A stretch of 64,000 nt of DNA from Schistocephalus solidus (lineage: Eukaryota; Platyhelminthes; Cestoda; Diphyllobothriidea; Diphyllobothriidae), in NCBI GenBank assembly GCA_017591395.1, contig WEDG01004201.1:39397-103396 (forward strand), written 5' to 3'. Every line of letters starts with the position of its first letter. The first letter of the stretch is position 1. Positions 1-11,869 of the stretch are shown one piece after another. The notes below the pieces were generated by a model. It ran no database searches, had not been told where the DNA came from, and saw only the letters and a list, made by a program, of their open reading frames with translations. Made by a program: the position numbers and the translations under genes.

Positions 1-13
1 AAAAATCAATGCG

Positions 14-529
14 TTGCAAGCTAAAATTCGGAAACACCATAACAGGAGTATACAGTTAAAAACAACTCTCATGAATCCCACAGGTCATTCAAAGAAAAAT
101 ATGGTTGGCAGTGTATCGAAAAATGCCTTAGACCGAGAGAATTGCGTAGTTATCCAGGGTTTACCTGAATCAAATACTCCTACCCCGAAGGAAAGGATCT
201 CCATCAACCTTGCTTTGTTTCAGTACATGCTGAACGATATGCTTCATTCGGTAGAGAAGGTAACCGTTCGTGCATTCTTCAGGGTCGGAAAAAGGAGTGA
301 TCAGTCAGAAACTGTGAGACCATGGCTTATCAAAATGTTCTTGGAGAGCAAGGAAGAGGCCAAACTACTTCTCTCTTCTCTACCTCTCTCTGGGAAGAAT
401 AATCTCAGAAGGTTTTTTTTTGCCGGACTAATCTCCAGCAGAAAGTCTGAAACGCCACGAATTATTGATGGAACTGAAGAGGAGACTTGCGGCTGGAGAG
501 AACAGTGGTTATTTTTAGAGGACACGTGA
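14..529 (+). pseudogene. LINE ORF1 protein fragment
   Basis: The open frame carries the phrase RENCVVIQGLPESNTPTPKE, followed by a region ending in FFRVGKR and RPWLIKMFLES. This pattern (a VVIQGLPES strand, then RVGK) is typical of the RRM-like ORF1 proteins of CR1-type LINEs, which bind the element's RNA. The same protein is encoded in inverted orientation at 3100-3660, which supports a repeat origin. The reading frame degenerates after about residue 120, where the Ser/Leu-rich part and the tail look frameshifted. Confidence 0.7.
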
Positions 530-742
530 TTCAGAATAAGGCGGCATTGCTCTGGAACCAGCCAATGCTCATGATGACAGCGGCAAAATAGTATTAGAAA
601 ACTGGAGACAAACGGATTTTGACACTGCCGAGTGTTGCCAACTTGAATTTCTGTATCCAACGCCCAAAGTCTGTTTTGAAGCTTGAGGAACTGAGAATAC
701 AGGTAGCCATTCTGTTTCTGATATTATAGCAATCGCAGAAAT

Positions 743-1210
743 ATGGCTGTCACAAAAAATCAGCGATTGCGAAGTACCATTATCTTGGTACCAGTTGTTC
801 AGGGAGACCGCATCCACTGTCAGGGTGGAGGAGTTGCGATATATGTAAAGAGAAACTTCCCTGTGTGCAAAGGGACAGAAAAGATTACCAATGATACCAA
901 GGTTAATTGGCTGAATATAAAGAGACGTGGATCACAGTCTTTTAAAGTCATAAGTCTCTACCGTCCACCGGGGATGGAAACAGACGCCTATACTTGTTTG
1001 CTGAAGAACATAAAGGAGATTAGTAGTCGACCTGATGTTGTTCTCATGAGTGACTTCAATGCACCCAGCATTCGATGGTATAATCTGCAGGTGAAGTGCT
1101 CAAAGTATGCCTTCGATCACCGTTTGCTAAAGACAACACTTGAAGCTCTTCTCCCACAACATGTACAACGAGAGCGCATGGAGGAAAACAGGATAGTTGT
1201 TAAGATCTAG
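743..1210 (+). pseudogene. LINE endonuclease domain (degraded)
   Basis: The 155-codon frame contains GGGVAIYVKR, then VISLYRPPG and VLMSDFNAPSIRW, in the order seen in endonuclease/exonuclease/phosphatase-type LINE endonucleases. The DFN triplet is the metal-binding core of that fold. The N-terminal catalytic motifs lie upstream in other frames, for example around an AEIW stretch near 735, and the final SDH motif appears near 1265 (DRSDHA) in a different frame. The domain is therefore broken by frameshifts. In an active element it would nick target DNA to prime reverse transcription. Confidence 0.75.
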
Positions 1211-1926
1211 TCTTCACTAAGATTTTGACAGTATAGACGAGGTATATTGCCTACCTCCACTTGATCGAAGTGATCATGCTGCGCTTTCATGAGAGTAAGG
1301 TTTATATTCTGTGCCCTCTGCAATAAATGAAACGGGGTCAAATTTTTGGCAAGGAGACGTTTGCAAAATGAGAGCTGAGGCATCACAAATAGACTGGGCT
1401 CTTCTCTTCTCCGGGAACGTCACTGAGGACTGGAATTTATTTAAGGAGTGGTTGTTGAATGCCACTGTCCGTCATCAAAACTGAGAATATCAAGCAGACC
1501 ACAGTGGTTAGCAAAAGATATAAACTTAACAGGAAAGAAAGGCTTTGGAAGAAATTTAGCCGATCAAATGAAAATGGAGCTTTGCAAGCATAAAAAATTC
1601 ACGGATACAAGGTTTAAAGCTTGATCTTATAAATATGACTGGATTACGGGAGCGATTTGCTCCAGCGAGACGTTCATAATCCCCAATCGCTCTACAGTTA
1701 TTTACGAAAAAGCACACGTAACAGGAACCGATTCCTGTTATGAGAACTGATGACGGTTTCGAGATATCAGAAGTAAAAAAAACAAGGTTGAACACTTTTC
1801 TCAGTTCTTTCACTCAGTTTCCAACAGAGAATACGTATTCATTCTATCTAGTTACGAGACCATGATAGTGCCAATTATTCAGGATATGCTCTTTCAAGAA
1901 GAGGTGGTCTTTGAAGAATTAAGCGT

Positions 1927-2840
1927 TTGAAAGCATGTAATTCCCCCGGCCCTGATGAGATTCCAGCAAATCTGCTCCTCGGACTTGCTCGAGAGCTGCC
2001 CAAATCACTATCCTTTCTGTGCCGGAAATCGTTTGATACTGGAATTCTTTCTACACACTGGAAAACAGGCCACCTTAACTCGCTTCACAAAAGCGGTAGT
2101 CGTGCACTTGCTTCAAACAAATGGCCTGTCAGTCTGACCGCAAGCTGTTATAAGGGTATGGAGAAGGTTATCAAAAAGGAATTAATGATTTCTTTAGAAA
2201 CCCATAACCTCTTATCCAATGCACAATAGGCTTTTGTAGGGGGAAGATAGTGTGGTATGAACTTACTTAATGCGATGCGAATTTGAACAAAAGCACTCGA
2301 TGCAAAAGACACTATGCATCTGGCTTACATTGATTTCTAGAGGGCCTTCAACAGTGTTTCACAGTAGCGTCTCCTTTACAAGTTGAGAATATTGGGTATT
2401 TGAGGCCAACTTCTTACGTGGCTGGAGCATTTTCTCGTTGGTCGTTCCAAGTGGTCTGTGTAGGTGGAGAGTGATCAAGGCACACAGGCATTGAGAGTGG
2501 AGTCCACAAGGTTTAGTGCTCAGAACAATCCTAGTCCTCTTGTTCATTAATGATTGTGTACAAGAATTGGACTGTGACTTTGCTATGTTTGCGGACGATA
2601 GAAAAATCTAGAAAGTCATCCATAATGCTGCTTACGGAGACAATTCCCAAGACAGTCTTCGTTGATTTGATGAATGATCCCGCAGATGGCACCCTGCTAC
2701 GTCTGGGAAATTGAAATCAGGTCACTGATATGCAAACCCACTATTTGAACTGTATGCCACTCCAAAAAGCAGAAAAACAGAAGGATCTCAGCGTTTGGAT
2801 GACAGACTTCCAGAGGCTTTCTACGCAATAATGCAAGGTT
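1927..2840 (+). pseudogene. LINE reverse transcriptase (degraded)
   Basis: The frame at 1927-2230 carries NSPGPDEIPANLL, the usual RT entry motif, and a KPVSLT-like motif (KWPVSLTASCYKGMEKVI). Downstream, out of a single frame, come YIDF.RAFNSV (motif A, Asp retained) near 2325-2355 and MFADDRKI (motif C) near 2585-2610. Stop codons interrupt these segments. Similarity to the LINE 3' end at 10.15-10.53 kb supports the identification. Confidence 0.75.
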
Positions 2841-3099
2841 GCTTAATCCACCAATTCAATGCTGTACGCTATCTAGTTGCCATTTTTATTTTTCGATGAA
2901 ACTGCATTTCTAAAGATTTTCAAATAGGTTTATTGATTTGGCACTGCTTGGGTGCCGTCAAATCCTTATAGCACAGGAAAAAACCTAAAGCAAACTCCTA
3001 TTTTCAAAAACCACTTCAGCTTTGGTTTGTTTGTTTGCTTATATAGCAGTGTTCGAAATGACGAGTTTGTTTTAAGTAAAAAACCTGTTTTCCAAGGTA

Positions 3100-3660
3100 A
3101 AGAAATAGTGACAGCTGCAAGCCTCCTCTTCAGTTCCATCAATAATTCGGGGCGTTTCAGACTTTCTGCTGAAGAGAAGTCCGGCTAAAAAAACCCTAAT
3201 GAGATTTTCGGATATCCTTCTTCCTAGAGCGAAGTAGTTTGGCCTCTTAAATAAATAAATAAATTGTATATTTAAGGCCCAGAGGGCCCCATCTTCCTTG
3301 CTCTCCAAGAAAATTTTGATAAGCCATGGTCTCACAGTTTCTGACTGATCATTCCTTTTTTCCGACCCTGAAGACTGCACGAAGGGTTACCTTCTCTAAC
3401 GAATGAACCATATCGTTCAGCAGGTGCTGAAACAAAGCAAGGTTGATGAAGATCCTTTCCTTCGGGGTAGGAGTATTTGATTCAGGTAAACCCTGGATAA
3501 CTACGCAATTCTCTCGGTCTTGGGCATTTTTCGATACACTGCCAACCATATTTTTTACTGAATGACCTGAGGGATTCATGAGAGTTGTTTTTAACTTTAT
3601 ACTCCTGTTATGGTGTTTCCGAATTTTAGCTTGCCACGCATTGGTTTTTTCGCTCTTAAC
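3100..3660 (-). mobile_element. Inverted LINE ORF1 5' fragment
   Basis: Read on the minus strand, this matches the start of the plus-strand LINE at 1-490, including the same VVIQGLPESNTPTPKE and RVGK phrases and the segment around SDQSETVRPWLIK. The longest minus frames are 3349-3579 and 3072-3380. A short AT-rich insert (TAAATAAATAAAT, near 3245-3265) interrupts the match. Only the 5' part of the element is present, which is unusual because LINE copies are normally 5'-truncated. Confidence 0.75.
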
Positions 3661-4890
3661 TTAGGACTCCGTAGAACTGCTGGGATGGCTGACAGAAGTT
3701 GAGTCTGAATTTGGAACTGCCTTTGGAAGAGTCCTTATTGAAGTTGTCCTGATATTACTGGTATCCAATTTGGCATATACCGGGTTGCAATCCATAAATT
3801 CAGAAGCTTCTTATACTGTATTATCTTGAATAACTTGCGTTTTGCACTGTGATTTTTGCTCTTACGCAGGTAATCTTTTTCTCTCCGTCAATATTCTGCT
3901 TCAGGAACTTCCTTAAATCCACAAGGTAGTCTTCCATTTTCTGAGTTTTATAATATGCGGGTACAGATAACGCAAGGTTCATCTTCGTAACCTGCACTAT
4001 TTATGGTAAGAACGCTTTTGGAACGTTTCACCGATCATGGGCTGCAGGCAGTAAGAGCACGAGCACGAATTCTGAAAGTGAAGGTAATATCACTAGGCTT
4101 TCCTTCTAAAGAAACGCCACTGCTTTGCATGCTATTATCGTCAAAATTCTGACTGCCATCATTTCTGAAATTTGATGAGCATTTTAAGTAAATGCGTACG
4201 TCTGTCGTTTAATAGTTGTTGAAAAGAACTTGATAAAACGCTCAAAACCTACATCACACATCCAAAACACACCAACTCCCTCTCTGCCATCATCACCTTC
4301 GTAAGGAACGTCGTCCTCACCAGCTCAGCAAATACCAAACTACCCTGCTCCTATTAGCCCTTCATCTTTGCACTTCATGAATCAGTCTAAACGATCACTT
4401 GAGGATTCAACTCTTGCATACTGGCGATCCAGTGCCTGGCGCACTATATATAAGCTTTTCATATCCGCATCAACTGCCCACATCGATTACGTCCTTTGAG
4501 ACATAATATGGTCCTACTAGGACCTTCGCTTTTAATTGAAATCTGCGGTAAAACCTCAGCTAAAGCCTCATAACCTTATCTCACCAAACCAACTCACAAC
4601 ATCAAATACAGGCACAGGATAGGCACCTAGCGCTGAAGGGGAAAATTGCACTTTCGTGCAACATGGTTTCTAACGAGATCCTGTATGACACGTGCAGACT
4701 GCCTGCCGCAGTCCTGTCAGCCACTGTGTCCAATTGCGGCAACAAATACCTGACAGACCAAAAGTGGAGTGGTGCTTGGAAGGGGAATGTGATAGTGAGG
4801 CCTACTCTGGAGACTCAGTCCCACCCATGACACCAAAGCACATTCCTAATTAAAGCAATCTGACGGGCTTTTAAACCGTCTATATGCACA
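3661..4890. other. Gene-free stretch
   Basis: No reading frame, RNA gene or clear repeat was recognised here. A C-rich patch around 4255-4400 has short CA/CT-biased runs. The stretch after 4690 is faintly similar to the start of the anonymous repeat described at 4900-6480. Confidence 0.4.
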
Positions 4891-4899
4891 ACAACTCGT

Positions 4900-6480
4900 A
4901 GCTTTAAATGCTGCCAGCTGAAGGGATTACTCGGTTCACCTCTCAGACTGCAACGTTATGTGACCTCCCTGGATTGGATCCGTTCTGAGCGCATTTATTT
5001 CTGTTAACATCTGGTCTTTCCTTCACGAATACTGTGCACGTGGCACGCGTGGTGTACTGTTTAGCTTTGTCAAACATCACATCCGATCCCGCCATTGACA
5101 GATCACACTCAGTCTTGCCACCGGGCACAGATTGGTGATGGAGCACAGAGCGCTGGTCAAGCCTCCTATCACACAAAACTAATTCACGCGCTAGTCAGGA
5201 TTCCTGTAGTCAATATCACGGTCAACACTCTCTTAATATACATTAGGTTCGACGCAATGATTTATGAATGGTTTTTAGTGGCCTCTCATTTTGCTATTCA
5301 TTCGCCGATAAGCTTAATCAGCTCTGCTTGGTGTTTCTTTATAGTCCCATACATTTGGTTTAAGTATGAATGTTACAGTTCCGGAAGTCAAGCGAATGGT
5401 TTAATCACTCACTACGTCATCAAATTTCTCCTTTGAACAAAAGCAGGTGACTCTGTCTTTCATCTCTGTTGGCGAACGTATGTAAATTCACTATGCATTT
5501 GCATTTAAAAATTGCTAACTAAACTGGCCATTCATACAGGATCAATGGCCACACAAACCGCCTTGAAAAAGAAAATAATTATTTTCCAGAAAACGCCAGC
5601 ATCTCTAGCAGCCGGTGCGAAAAAGGTATATCGATTACGACAATTTTAACGAACTCACGTTCACTTATCCTTAATCGCAGTGTTGTATTGCGTACTATTT
5701 GGAGTTTGGGTACTGCCATCACCGTGCATTCAGATGCGGAAACAACAGGCCCAGCTGCAATCATGTGGTTTAAACGTAGATTATATCAAATGGCTTCAAT
5801 TTTCCTCCGTTGCGTTTAAAACGTGTTGGAAATGAAGTCTGTAAAAGGCAAAATTTAGGAGAGTGAGAAGGGGGTTCATATCATCTGGCACACGACTTAT
5901 TTTCAAATGTTCGCTGGCTCGCTCAGTTAGTGCTCTACTGGAAAGCGAAACATCTCAAAACGTAAATTCTTGGAGTATATTCTCTTTTCTATGTGTCTTT
6001 ATCCAGCAGGTCAGAAAAATGACAGGTTCCACCCGAGAGGTGATGAAAATCTTGACACGAAAAATTTTCGCTAAGTTTAGAATAGTCCCTTAGTTACAAG
6101 TCACTGACAAAAATGTGGCAGTTCTATGAAAACTATGAATTAATTTAGAAACATAATAGTCCATACTCCCTCACACAGCCTGCAAGGAAACACATCTTGG
6201 CTAGATGTGAACCAAGTCTACGACAGGCTCTTACGTGCAATCCTTGTAACGACATGACTGTATCTTGGAACAAGCATGTGATCGTCTTCACCATCGCTAA
6301 TATGAGGAGCGAAACATTGCATGCCCATCCATGTACATCTCACTCAGAATAGATGTACGCCCTTGGAAATAGCCTCGTCCATGTTGTCGACGAGCGGGTC
6401 GTACGTGCGAAGTGTAGAAGGGCTGTAAGGCTCTTTTAGCCACTGCGGCCGGTCCCACCACCGGTTTTAAGAAAGGCTCG
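4900..6480 (+). repeat. Anonymous long repeat, copy 1 (pairs with 14690-16760)
   Basis: Several blocks recur in the same order about 9.8-10.2 kb further on. Examples are CACGCGTGGTGTACTGTTTA with TTTGTCAAAC (5039 versus 14771), a GCATCTCTaGCA block with a nearby ACGACAATxxxAACG (5590 versus 15790), GCAAAATTTA (5850 versus 16025), and a GAAACATTGCATGCCC-type block (6308 versus 16640). Identity is patchy, so both copies are old. No open frame encodes a recognisable protein. The family is unknown to me and could be a non-autonomous transposon or a decayed element body. Confidence 0.5.
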
Positions 6481-7260
6481 GACAGTCGAAGGGTAAATTA
6501 TAGTTGTGAGAGAGAGAGAGGGAGGCAGAGTGTGAAACTTTGAACTCATTCGCACGACAAAACAGAGCATTTCTCACTATGCTAAATTTGACGAAACCCT
6601 GAATCAATACCGACGCACAAGCAGCCTTGGTTTGTAAGTTTGACATTTCAAAGGAAAACCAGTCCTCATAGGAGTATTTTGAAGTTATTGGGGGAATTAT
6701 AGGCAGGTAGAATAACCATTTATTAACAGCACCTTTGTGGCTCGTTCACACATGTAAGATCCTGTTCATGCTCTGCGACTGCCTGGTACATTGTGCGTGG
6801 CACGCATAGACGAGCTTTTTAGCTTTGTCTGGCACTGCACCAGCAACTTGCTCCGATAGTCTTGCCAATGGTTTTACATCGAAATAACATCGATGATGGA
6901 GGAGGGGGTGTGATAGACATTGCACACAAGTGCCTCATAATAAGCCTTATCATTTTTAAACTACCAGCGCTGCGCCCACTCCATGTGACACGTGTGTGTC
7001 GTGATGGCTTGCAACTATTGATCTATTATTATTGTAATTGCTGTCATTCAGCAGATTCTTAACTTATTCTCGTTGTAATTAAGGAGAAAATGATTCATAT
7101 ACGAATCGGTATCATCTACATTTGTCACGACGAGACGCGTCAACGAGGTATTTTTCGTCCTTTTCCGGCCTAACTGCCTTTGTAATAGCTCTACTACGTG
7201 CACATGTTGCAATGCTGAGCCTCTAGAGACTACTAGCACAAGCGCTCCAGTGATGGACAA
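6480..7260. other. Gene-free stretch with a repeat scrap
   Basis: No gene was seen. The block at 6790-6840 (GGCACGCATAGACGAGC, then TTTAGCTTTGTC) resembles the starts of the repeats at 5039, 14771 and 39240. A short GA run lies near 6510. Confidence 0.4.
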
Positions 7261-7261
7261 T

Positions 7262-7530
7262 TTCAGCTAGCCAAACCGGCCAATCACCCTCAAAGTGGAC
7301 TCACACATGGTCTCCTCACTCTCTGACACAGGGGGATGCCGCTCTGGTGGCCGGACGTGTCCTTGTCTGGCTTTCAACTTTTTCCAACCTCTTCTCCGAT
7401 AGATCTGTACAGAATACACTATACTCCCAACTGGCGTCCCACTTGTTCTTTTCTCATGCGGAACCGGGTCGGAAGGTCGAAGTGGCTGGGTCTTGGATAA
7501 TGGCTTAAGCTGCCGCAATATTGGTGACCA
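7262..7530 (-). repeat. Dispersed repeat family B, copy 1
   Basis: On the minus strand the copy reads GACCCGGTTCCGCATGAGAA, later CTGTACAGATCTATCGGAGA and AGAGGTTGGAAAAAGTTG. The same ordered blocks occur at 7900-8095 (minus), 47650-47900 (plus) and 53030-53230 (plus). Four copies in both orientations identify an interspersed element. A weak open frame runs through the block in some copies, but I do not recognise it. Confidence 0.65.
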
Positions 7531-7899
7531 CGATGGCATGGAACACGCAACTGCTAGTCGTGTTTGAGGTCAATCATCACACATAGTCTCTATCAAATTC
7601 AATTAGATTTTTCTGCATCATTTGGTGTGAACTCCATATGGAGAATTTACTTACTAACATCCTCTCGTGAAGCATGGTGTAAGTCATCGCACAATCTCAG
7701 ACCACCGAGTCCTATTCATAGTTCTAATCCAATCCAGCAGAGCCACACCTCCAACATTGTCAGCACCCAACCTCCTTACGAGTATCCATTAGCTTACTTG
7801 TACTACCCCAGTGTCTATTCCCACATCCCAACACATAACGACACGGAATAAGGACTTTCCGTCAACATGCAAATCAACAACCCAAACTTGTCATTCCCC

Positions 7900-8095
7900 G
7901 ACACAGGGGATGCCGTCATCGTGGCCGGACGTATCCTCCTCCGACTGTCACCTTTTCCAACCCCTTCTCCGATAGCTTTATACAGAATAAATTATTCTTC
8001 AAACTAGTTTCCCACTTCTTAATTTGTCATACGGAACCGGGTCAAAAGGTCGTAGTGGTTAGATTCTTCGCTCATAACTTAAGATGCCACGATAC
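7900..8095 (-). repeat. Dispersed repeat family B, copy 2
   Basis: The minus strand contains GACCCGGTTCCGTATGACAA, TTCTGTATAAAGCTATCGGA and GAAGGGGTTGGAAAAGGTGA, in the same order and spacing as copy 1. It lies about 0.6 kb from copy 1 in the same orientation, so the two may derive from a local tandem duplication. Confidence 0.65.
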
Positions 8096-8099
8096 TATC

Positions 8100-8420
8100 C
8101 TCAATGAAAACTACTTATAATTGGGGCTCTTACTGACTTGCGGAATGATTTATTAGGAAGAAAGCGACTTGTGTTTCCTTCATCACCAGCTATCCCTTTG
8201 TGGCAAAATAACGAGTGACGATGAAATCAAGCGTCAGTGAAAAAGCTAGAATTTGGACCCTACTTCTCTGTTCTATCCTAGGTGTGCTAGTATTTCACAA
8301 TAAAAAAAGGCGGTATAGAAAGCCTATCGCGTATACGTTCCAGTACAATCTTGCAAGCCTAATGCAATGCATGCCGTTGGTGTCAGTGTCTGTGGCTATC
8401 AGAAAGCTGATCACTCCTAC
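8100..8420 (+). repeat. Anonymous repeat, copy 1 (pairs with 18690-18990)
   Basis: AATTGGGGCTCTTACTGACT at 8128 recurs as AATTGGGGCTTTAACTGACT at 18736. Homology continues through a GAAGAAAG block, a GATGAAA.CAA.CGTCA block and CTATCCTAGG at the same spacing for about 300 bp. A shorter third copy starts near 18185. No protein was recognised; the 107-codon frame at 8215 lies in this repeat and is probably fortuitous. Confidence 0.55.
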
Positions 8421-9560
8421 CCATGCGTCTGCGGTTGTCGTGCCTCAATGTCTTTTGATCGTAGAGGAACACAGACAATTCGGTTTTGTCTGCTATCTGA
8501 GGCTCCGTGGCGTACACTGCACATGCTATGGCGAATAATCACCAGTTTATCGCAAAGTCTGGCAGACACAGACTCTGACCTTTAAATGAAAAGGTCCGAA
8601 TCGCTGATGCAGGTAAGGCCAGTGCAAATGGGTTTTGAATTCGAGTCGAGCGTAAATTTAACAAGACCGTTACAGCAGGTAAGCCAGGAATGGTCATTAC
8701 TTTGTCCCCAGCCTTACTTACAACATTTTATCACAGGTATTTTAATGTTACACGGGACAAATTCGAGGTCACGTTTTACGAACAATGGTTTGAACGAGAA
8801 GAAATTGTTGTGCTCATTGAGAAATCCAAGGTTGCTTACCGTTAGGAAGACATCAAATTGAAGCAGTAGAGAAATATTTCTGTGTAGCATGAGATTTATA
8901 ATACATACATATTTCCGAAGTTAAAACTACTGAAGTTCTTTCTACGCTACGTAAAAAGAGGGAATTTCAAAGTAATTGGTCTCCATTACGCTATACATAA
9001 AGGTTAACTTTCTTGATCTACCAAACAAATCCTATCCTACCCCTTTAAGAAACTTCGTCCATGTTTGCTTGTTTTTATTTTTAAACACATCGGAGTGATT
9101 TTTATAGACATAAACTGATATTTACTGGGATCCGATTCCCTAATTAAATTGCAAATAGCAATCATAGTAATAGCAATCATAACTGGCAGAGCCACTAGGT
9201 ACTCGCTCTGTAGTGGATGATAAAGACGCAGAATGTGCCCTTTTAATTCCAGTTGCACAAGTGTCATTCACAATGTTCTAAAGAACACAAATTTCCACTT
9301 TTCTCGATGTCATGAGATCAGGTTATTTTCAATTAAAACCCAAATGGGCACTTTTGCAGTAAATAATTGTACATTTTCAAGTAGATTTTCAAACGAATAA
9401 CCAAACATTGTTCACTGCTGACTTTGAGCTTATAATAAGCATTCATCTATTAAAACAAAAACTCAGCGAACAGAGAAACAGCAGTAAGGACAAAGTAAAT
9501 GGACGTGCGAAGAGAGACTGCTCGCAATACAAGTGAATTTGTGTCAGTTTCCTTGGAAAT
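8420..9560. other. Gene-free stretch
   Basis: Mostly AT-rich sequence with no recognisable gene, RNA or repeat. Short frames at 8367-8861 show no family features. Confidence 0.4.
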
Positions 9561-9564
9561 CAAG

Positions 9565-9735
9565 GTAAGGTTTAGCATTAGGGTTAGGTTAGGGTTGAGG
9601 TGAGGGTCAGAGCTATGCTTAGGGTTAGAATTTGGTTCAGTGTTAACAGTAGGTAAGCGTTTGGGGATGAGTTAAGTGTATGGTTAGGGCTACGTCGAGG
9701 TTTTTGTTAGGGTTGCTGTATGGGTAAGGATACAG
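9565..9735 (+). repeat. Degenerate TTAGGG-like block
   Basis: About 170 bp is dominated by imperfect GTTAGGG/GTTAGG/TTAGGGTT units, for example ATTAGGGTTAGGTTAGGGTT near 9580. TTAGGG is the usual flatworm and metazoan telomere repeat, but these units are irregular and diverged. Similar blocks at 34.4-34.65, 56.9-57.0 and 58.85-58.94 kb, two of them inside inverted-repeat elements, suggest dispersed elements rather than a chromosome end. Confidence 0.65.
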
Positions 9736-10148
9736 GAATAGTAAGCCGTCTTGGTATTAAGCACCTGGCTACCTCTATTAATTGTGTGGGGCGTTCTTAT
9801 GCCAGCGTCATAATTAGTGGGTCATATACGTAATCATTACCAAAAATCCTTTAAATTTATTGAAAAAGATGTAAGATGAATGCTTTTTAGGTTTAAAAGA
9901 GAAGCATACTGTCGACTATGAGAAGGCAAACACGCTTCTGATGAAGGACTGTTCTGTAGGTTAGAGTTCATAAAGATTCAGACAATTAATCTTTGAAGGA
10001 AAATTCCGAAACAAGATGAGAATAGTCGTTGTAGACGTGATCAGAAGCTTTTGTCGATGGCGGCAGAATCAACTATCAGGGGGGCGAGAGAGGAGGAACA
10101 TACCATGATCTTTCACAGTTCACTTAGACTCGAAGGGAGGAGGGGACA

Positions 10149-11062
10149 TTGAAGGCCGCCAGGACCACCAGGACCAGGACTATTTTGTTCATTGTCTACA
10201 TCAACGATTGTGCCAAAGAACTGGACTGCGATATTGCCATGTTTGCCGAGGATCTCAAACTTTGGCACGTCATTCAAACTGCAGCTGACGAAGAGAATTT
10301 GCAGGCAAACTTAAATCGACTCCAGAAATGGTAAAATGACTGACTCTTGCCGTTTAATGAGAGTAAGTGCAACATCATACGAGTTGGGAAAAGCAATCCT
10401 TCAGACCGTACGGTTTACAGTCTGAATGGCATTCCATTGACAGAAGTGGATGCCCAAAAGGACCTGGGATTCTGGATCACGCCCTCGCTTAAACCCTCCC
10501 TACATTGCGCAAAGGTAGCGAAGTCAGCCATGTAGATTCTGTACCTCGTCAAACGAGCTTTTGCAGCCTTCACTACCAACTGCTTCGCTAAAGTCTTCGG
10601 AACATTCGTGCGGCCACATTTGAAGTCCGCCATCCAATTTTGGAGACCCTGGGCGGCGAAGGACATCAACATCCCCGAAAAGGTCCAAAGGCCAGCAACA
10701 AAACTTGTCCTTGGACATGGCACACAGCCTTATGAAACACGGCTGTCGAATCTCAATCTATTTCCCTCATGCTATAGACAGCTTCAGGGGACCTGATACT
10801 TACATTCCGCATACTACGCGCCCAGGATTGTTGTCTCGTCCCAGGTTATTTCTTCGAGTTAGCAACACCAACGAACATGAGAGGTCATCCTCTCAAATTA
10901 CGTGTGACTGGAGCAAGGCTAGACACTCGGAAGTACTTTTTCTCCAAAAGAGAAGTCGAAGCTTGGAATAGTCTTCCTCTGGATGTTGTTATGTTGGACT
11001 CCTTGGAGGTTTTTAAGCGAAAGTTAGATCGATATAATGGTGCGAGCTACAACACGAACTGA
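10149..11062 (+). pseudogene. 3' part of a LINE reverse transcriptase
   Basis: Starts with LFIVYINDCAKELD and an RT motif C region reading MFAEDLKLW, so the canonical FADD box is altered to FAED. The frame then gives NESKCNIIRVGK, LNGIPLTEV..QKDLGFWI and, after frame changes, FVRPHLKSAIQFWRPW. The last frame (10877-11062) gives RGHPLKLRV..., FFSKREVEAWNSLP and FKRKLDRY. These are the thumb and C-terminal tail signatures of CR1/Jockey-like LINE RTs. At least three frame breaks are needed. The copy is 5'-truncated, as usual for LINEs, and appears to end near 11070. Confidence 0.8.
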
Positions 11063-11069
11063 AAGCTGC

Positions 11070-11860
11070 AAGAGTGACGTCAGCAAATAAGGTATTTATG
11101 ATACTACTAGCTATATTGGAGTAACATTTATTTTTTGTTATTTTCGTTTGAGGTCTTGCACTCTCCCATAATTCCAATGCTGGGGTCCTCGAGGTCTTCG
11201 CTGCTTAATTATTTGCACACCTTGGTAACACCATGAGTGTTCGCATCACCTGGACCTGGCGGCCGTCGGCCATGAGGTGTATGAACGTTCTCCCTTGGTT
11301 TGAACCGCAATGGACTGAGGATGATCTGGGCATATATTTCCGCCTTTGAAATCCCTCAACGGACTCTGCAATCAGCAAGGGAGCATCTGGCTGATTCATA
11401 TGACCTCCGCAATGCCCCCCATTAGACCACCCAAAGGGCGACAGTTTTTTCTCCTAAATATCACCAGGAGTTTTTTTTCACTGTCTGCTCTTTTTCAACT
11501 ACGTTCTACTATGTTGGCCTCGCCAACATATCGAGATACGAGTTTTTGATACCACAACTCGCATGTACAAATAGGGACTTCAAAGGTGACTCACCTACAT
11601 CTCCCTCAAATATACTGATACTGATAATGAGATGCAACCATGATACTTCTTTGTTGACCAAAGAAATCGCCGACAAGGTGGCTAAAATTGAAGACTCCGA
11701 CATGATCATCAATGCATTGCTTAGGGTTGAAATTAGGTAAGGACGTTAAAAGCCATGAAGATCATCGCTGCTGGGGGATAATATCAGTGTATTAAGCAGC
11801 CAAGTTAAAGCATGGGGTTGCAGAAATCTAAGTGAAAGCATCTGTCTGAACGACTCAAGT
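11070..11860. other. Gene-free stretch between two LINE relics
   Basis: No gene or repeat recognised. It separates a plus-strand LINE 3' end from the 3' end of a minus-strand LINE, so the two elements converge tail to tail. Confidence 0.4.
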
Positions 11861-11869
11861 ATATATTAT

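Larger units (their letters stand above)
1..2850 (+). mobile_element. Decayed CR1-like non-LTR retrotransposon (LINE)
   Basis: In order along the plus strand there is an ORF1 relic (about 14-530), an apurinic-type endonuclease relic (743-1210), a linker, a reverse transcriptase relic (1927-2230) and further RT pieces as far as a FADD box near 2590. This is the standard gene order of a CR1/Jockey-type LINE. Stops and frameshifts break every part, so it cannot be active. The first bases of the window already lie in the element, so its 5' end may be missing. The 3' boundary is not sharp; homology to the 10.4-kb LINE copy fades near 2850. The clade assignment is inferred from motif style. Confidence 0.8.

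Noticed and set aside
9565..9735. A true telomere or chromosome end
   Set aside because: Units are irregular and diverged, and unrelated sequence continues on both sides.
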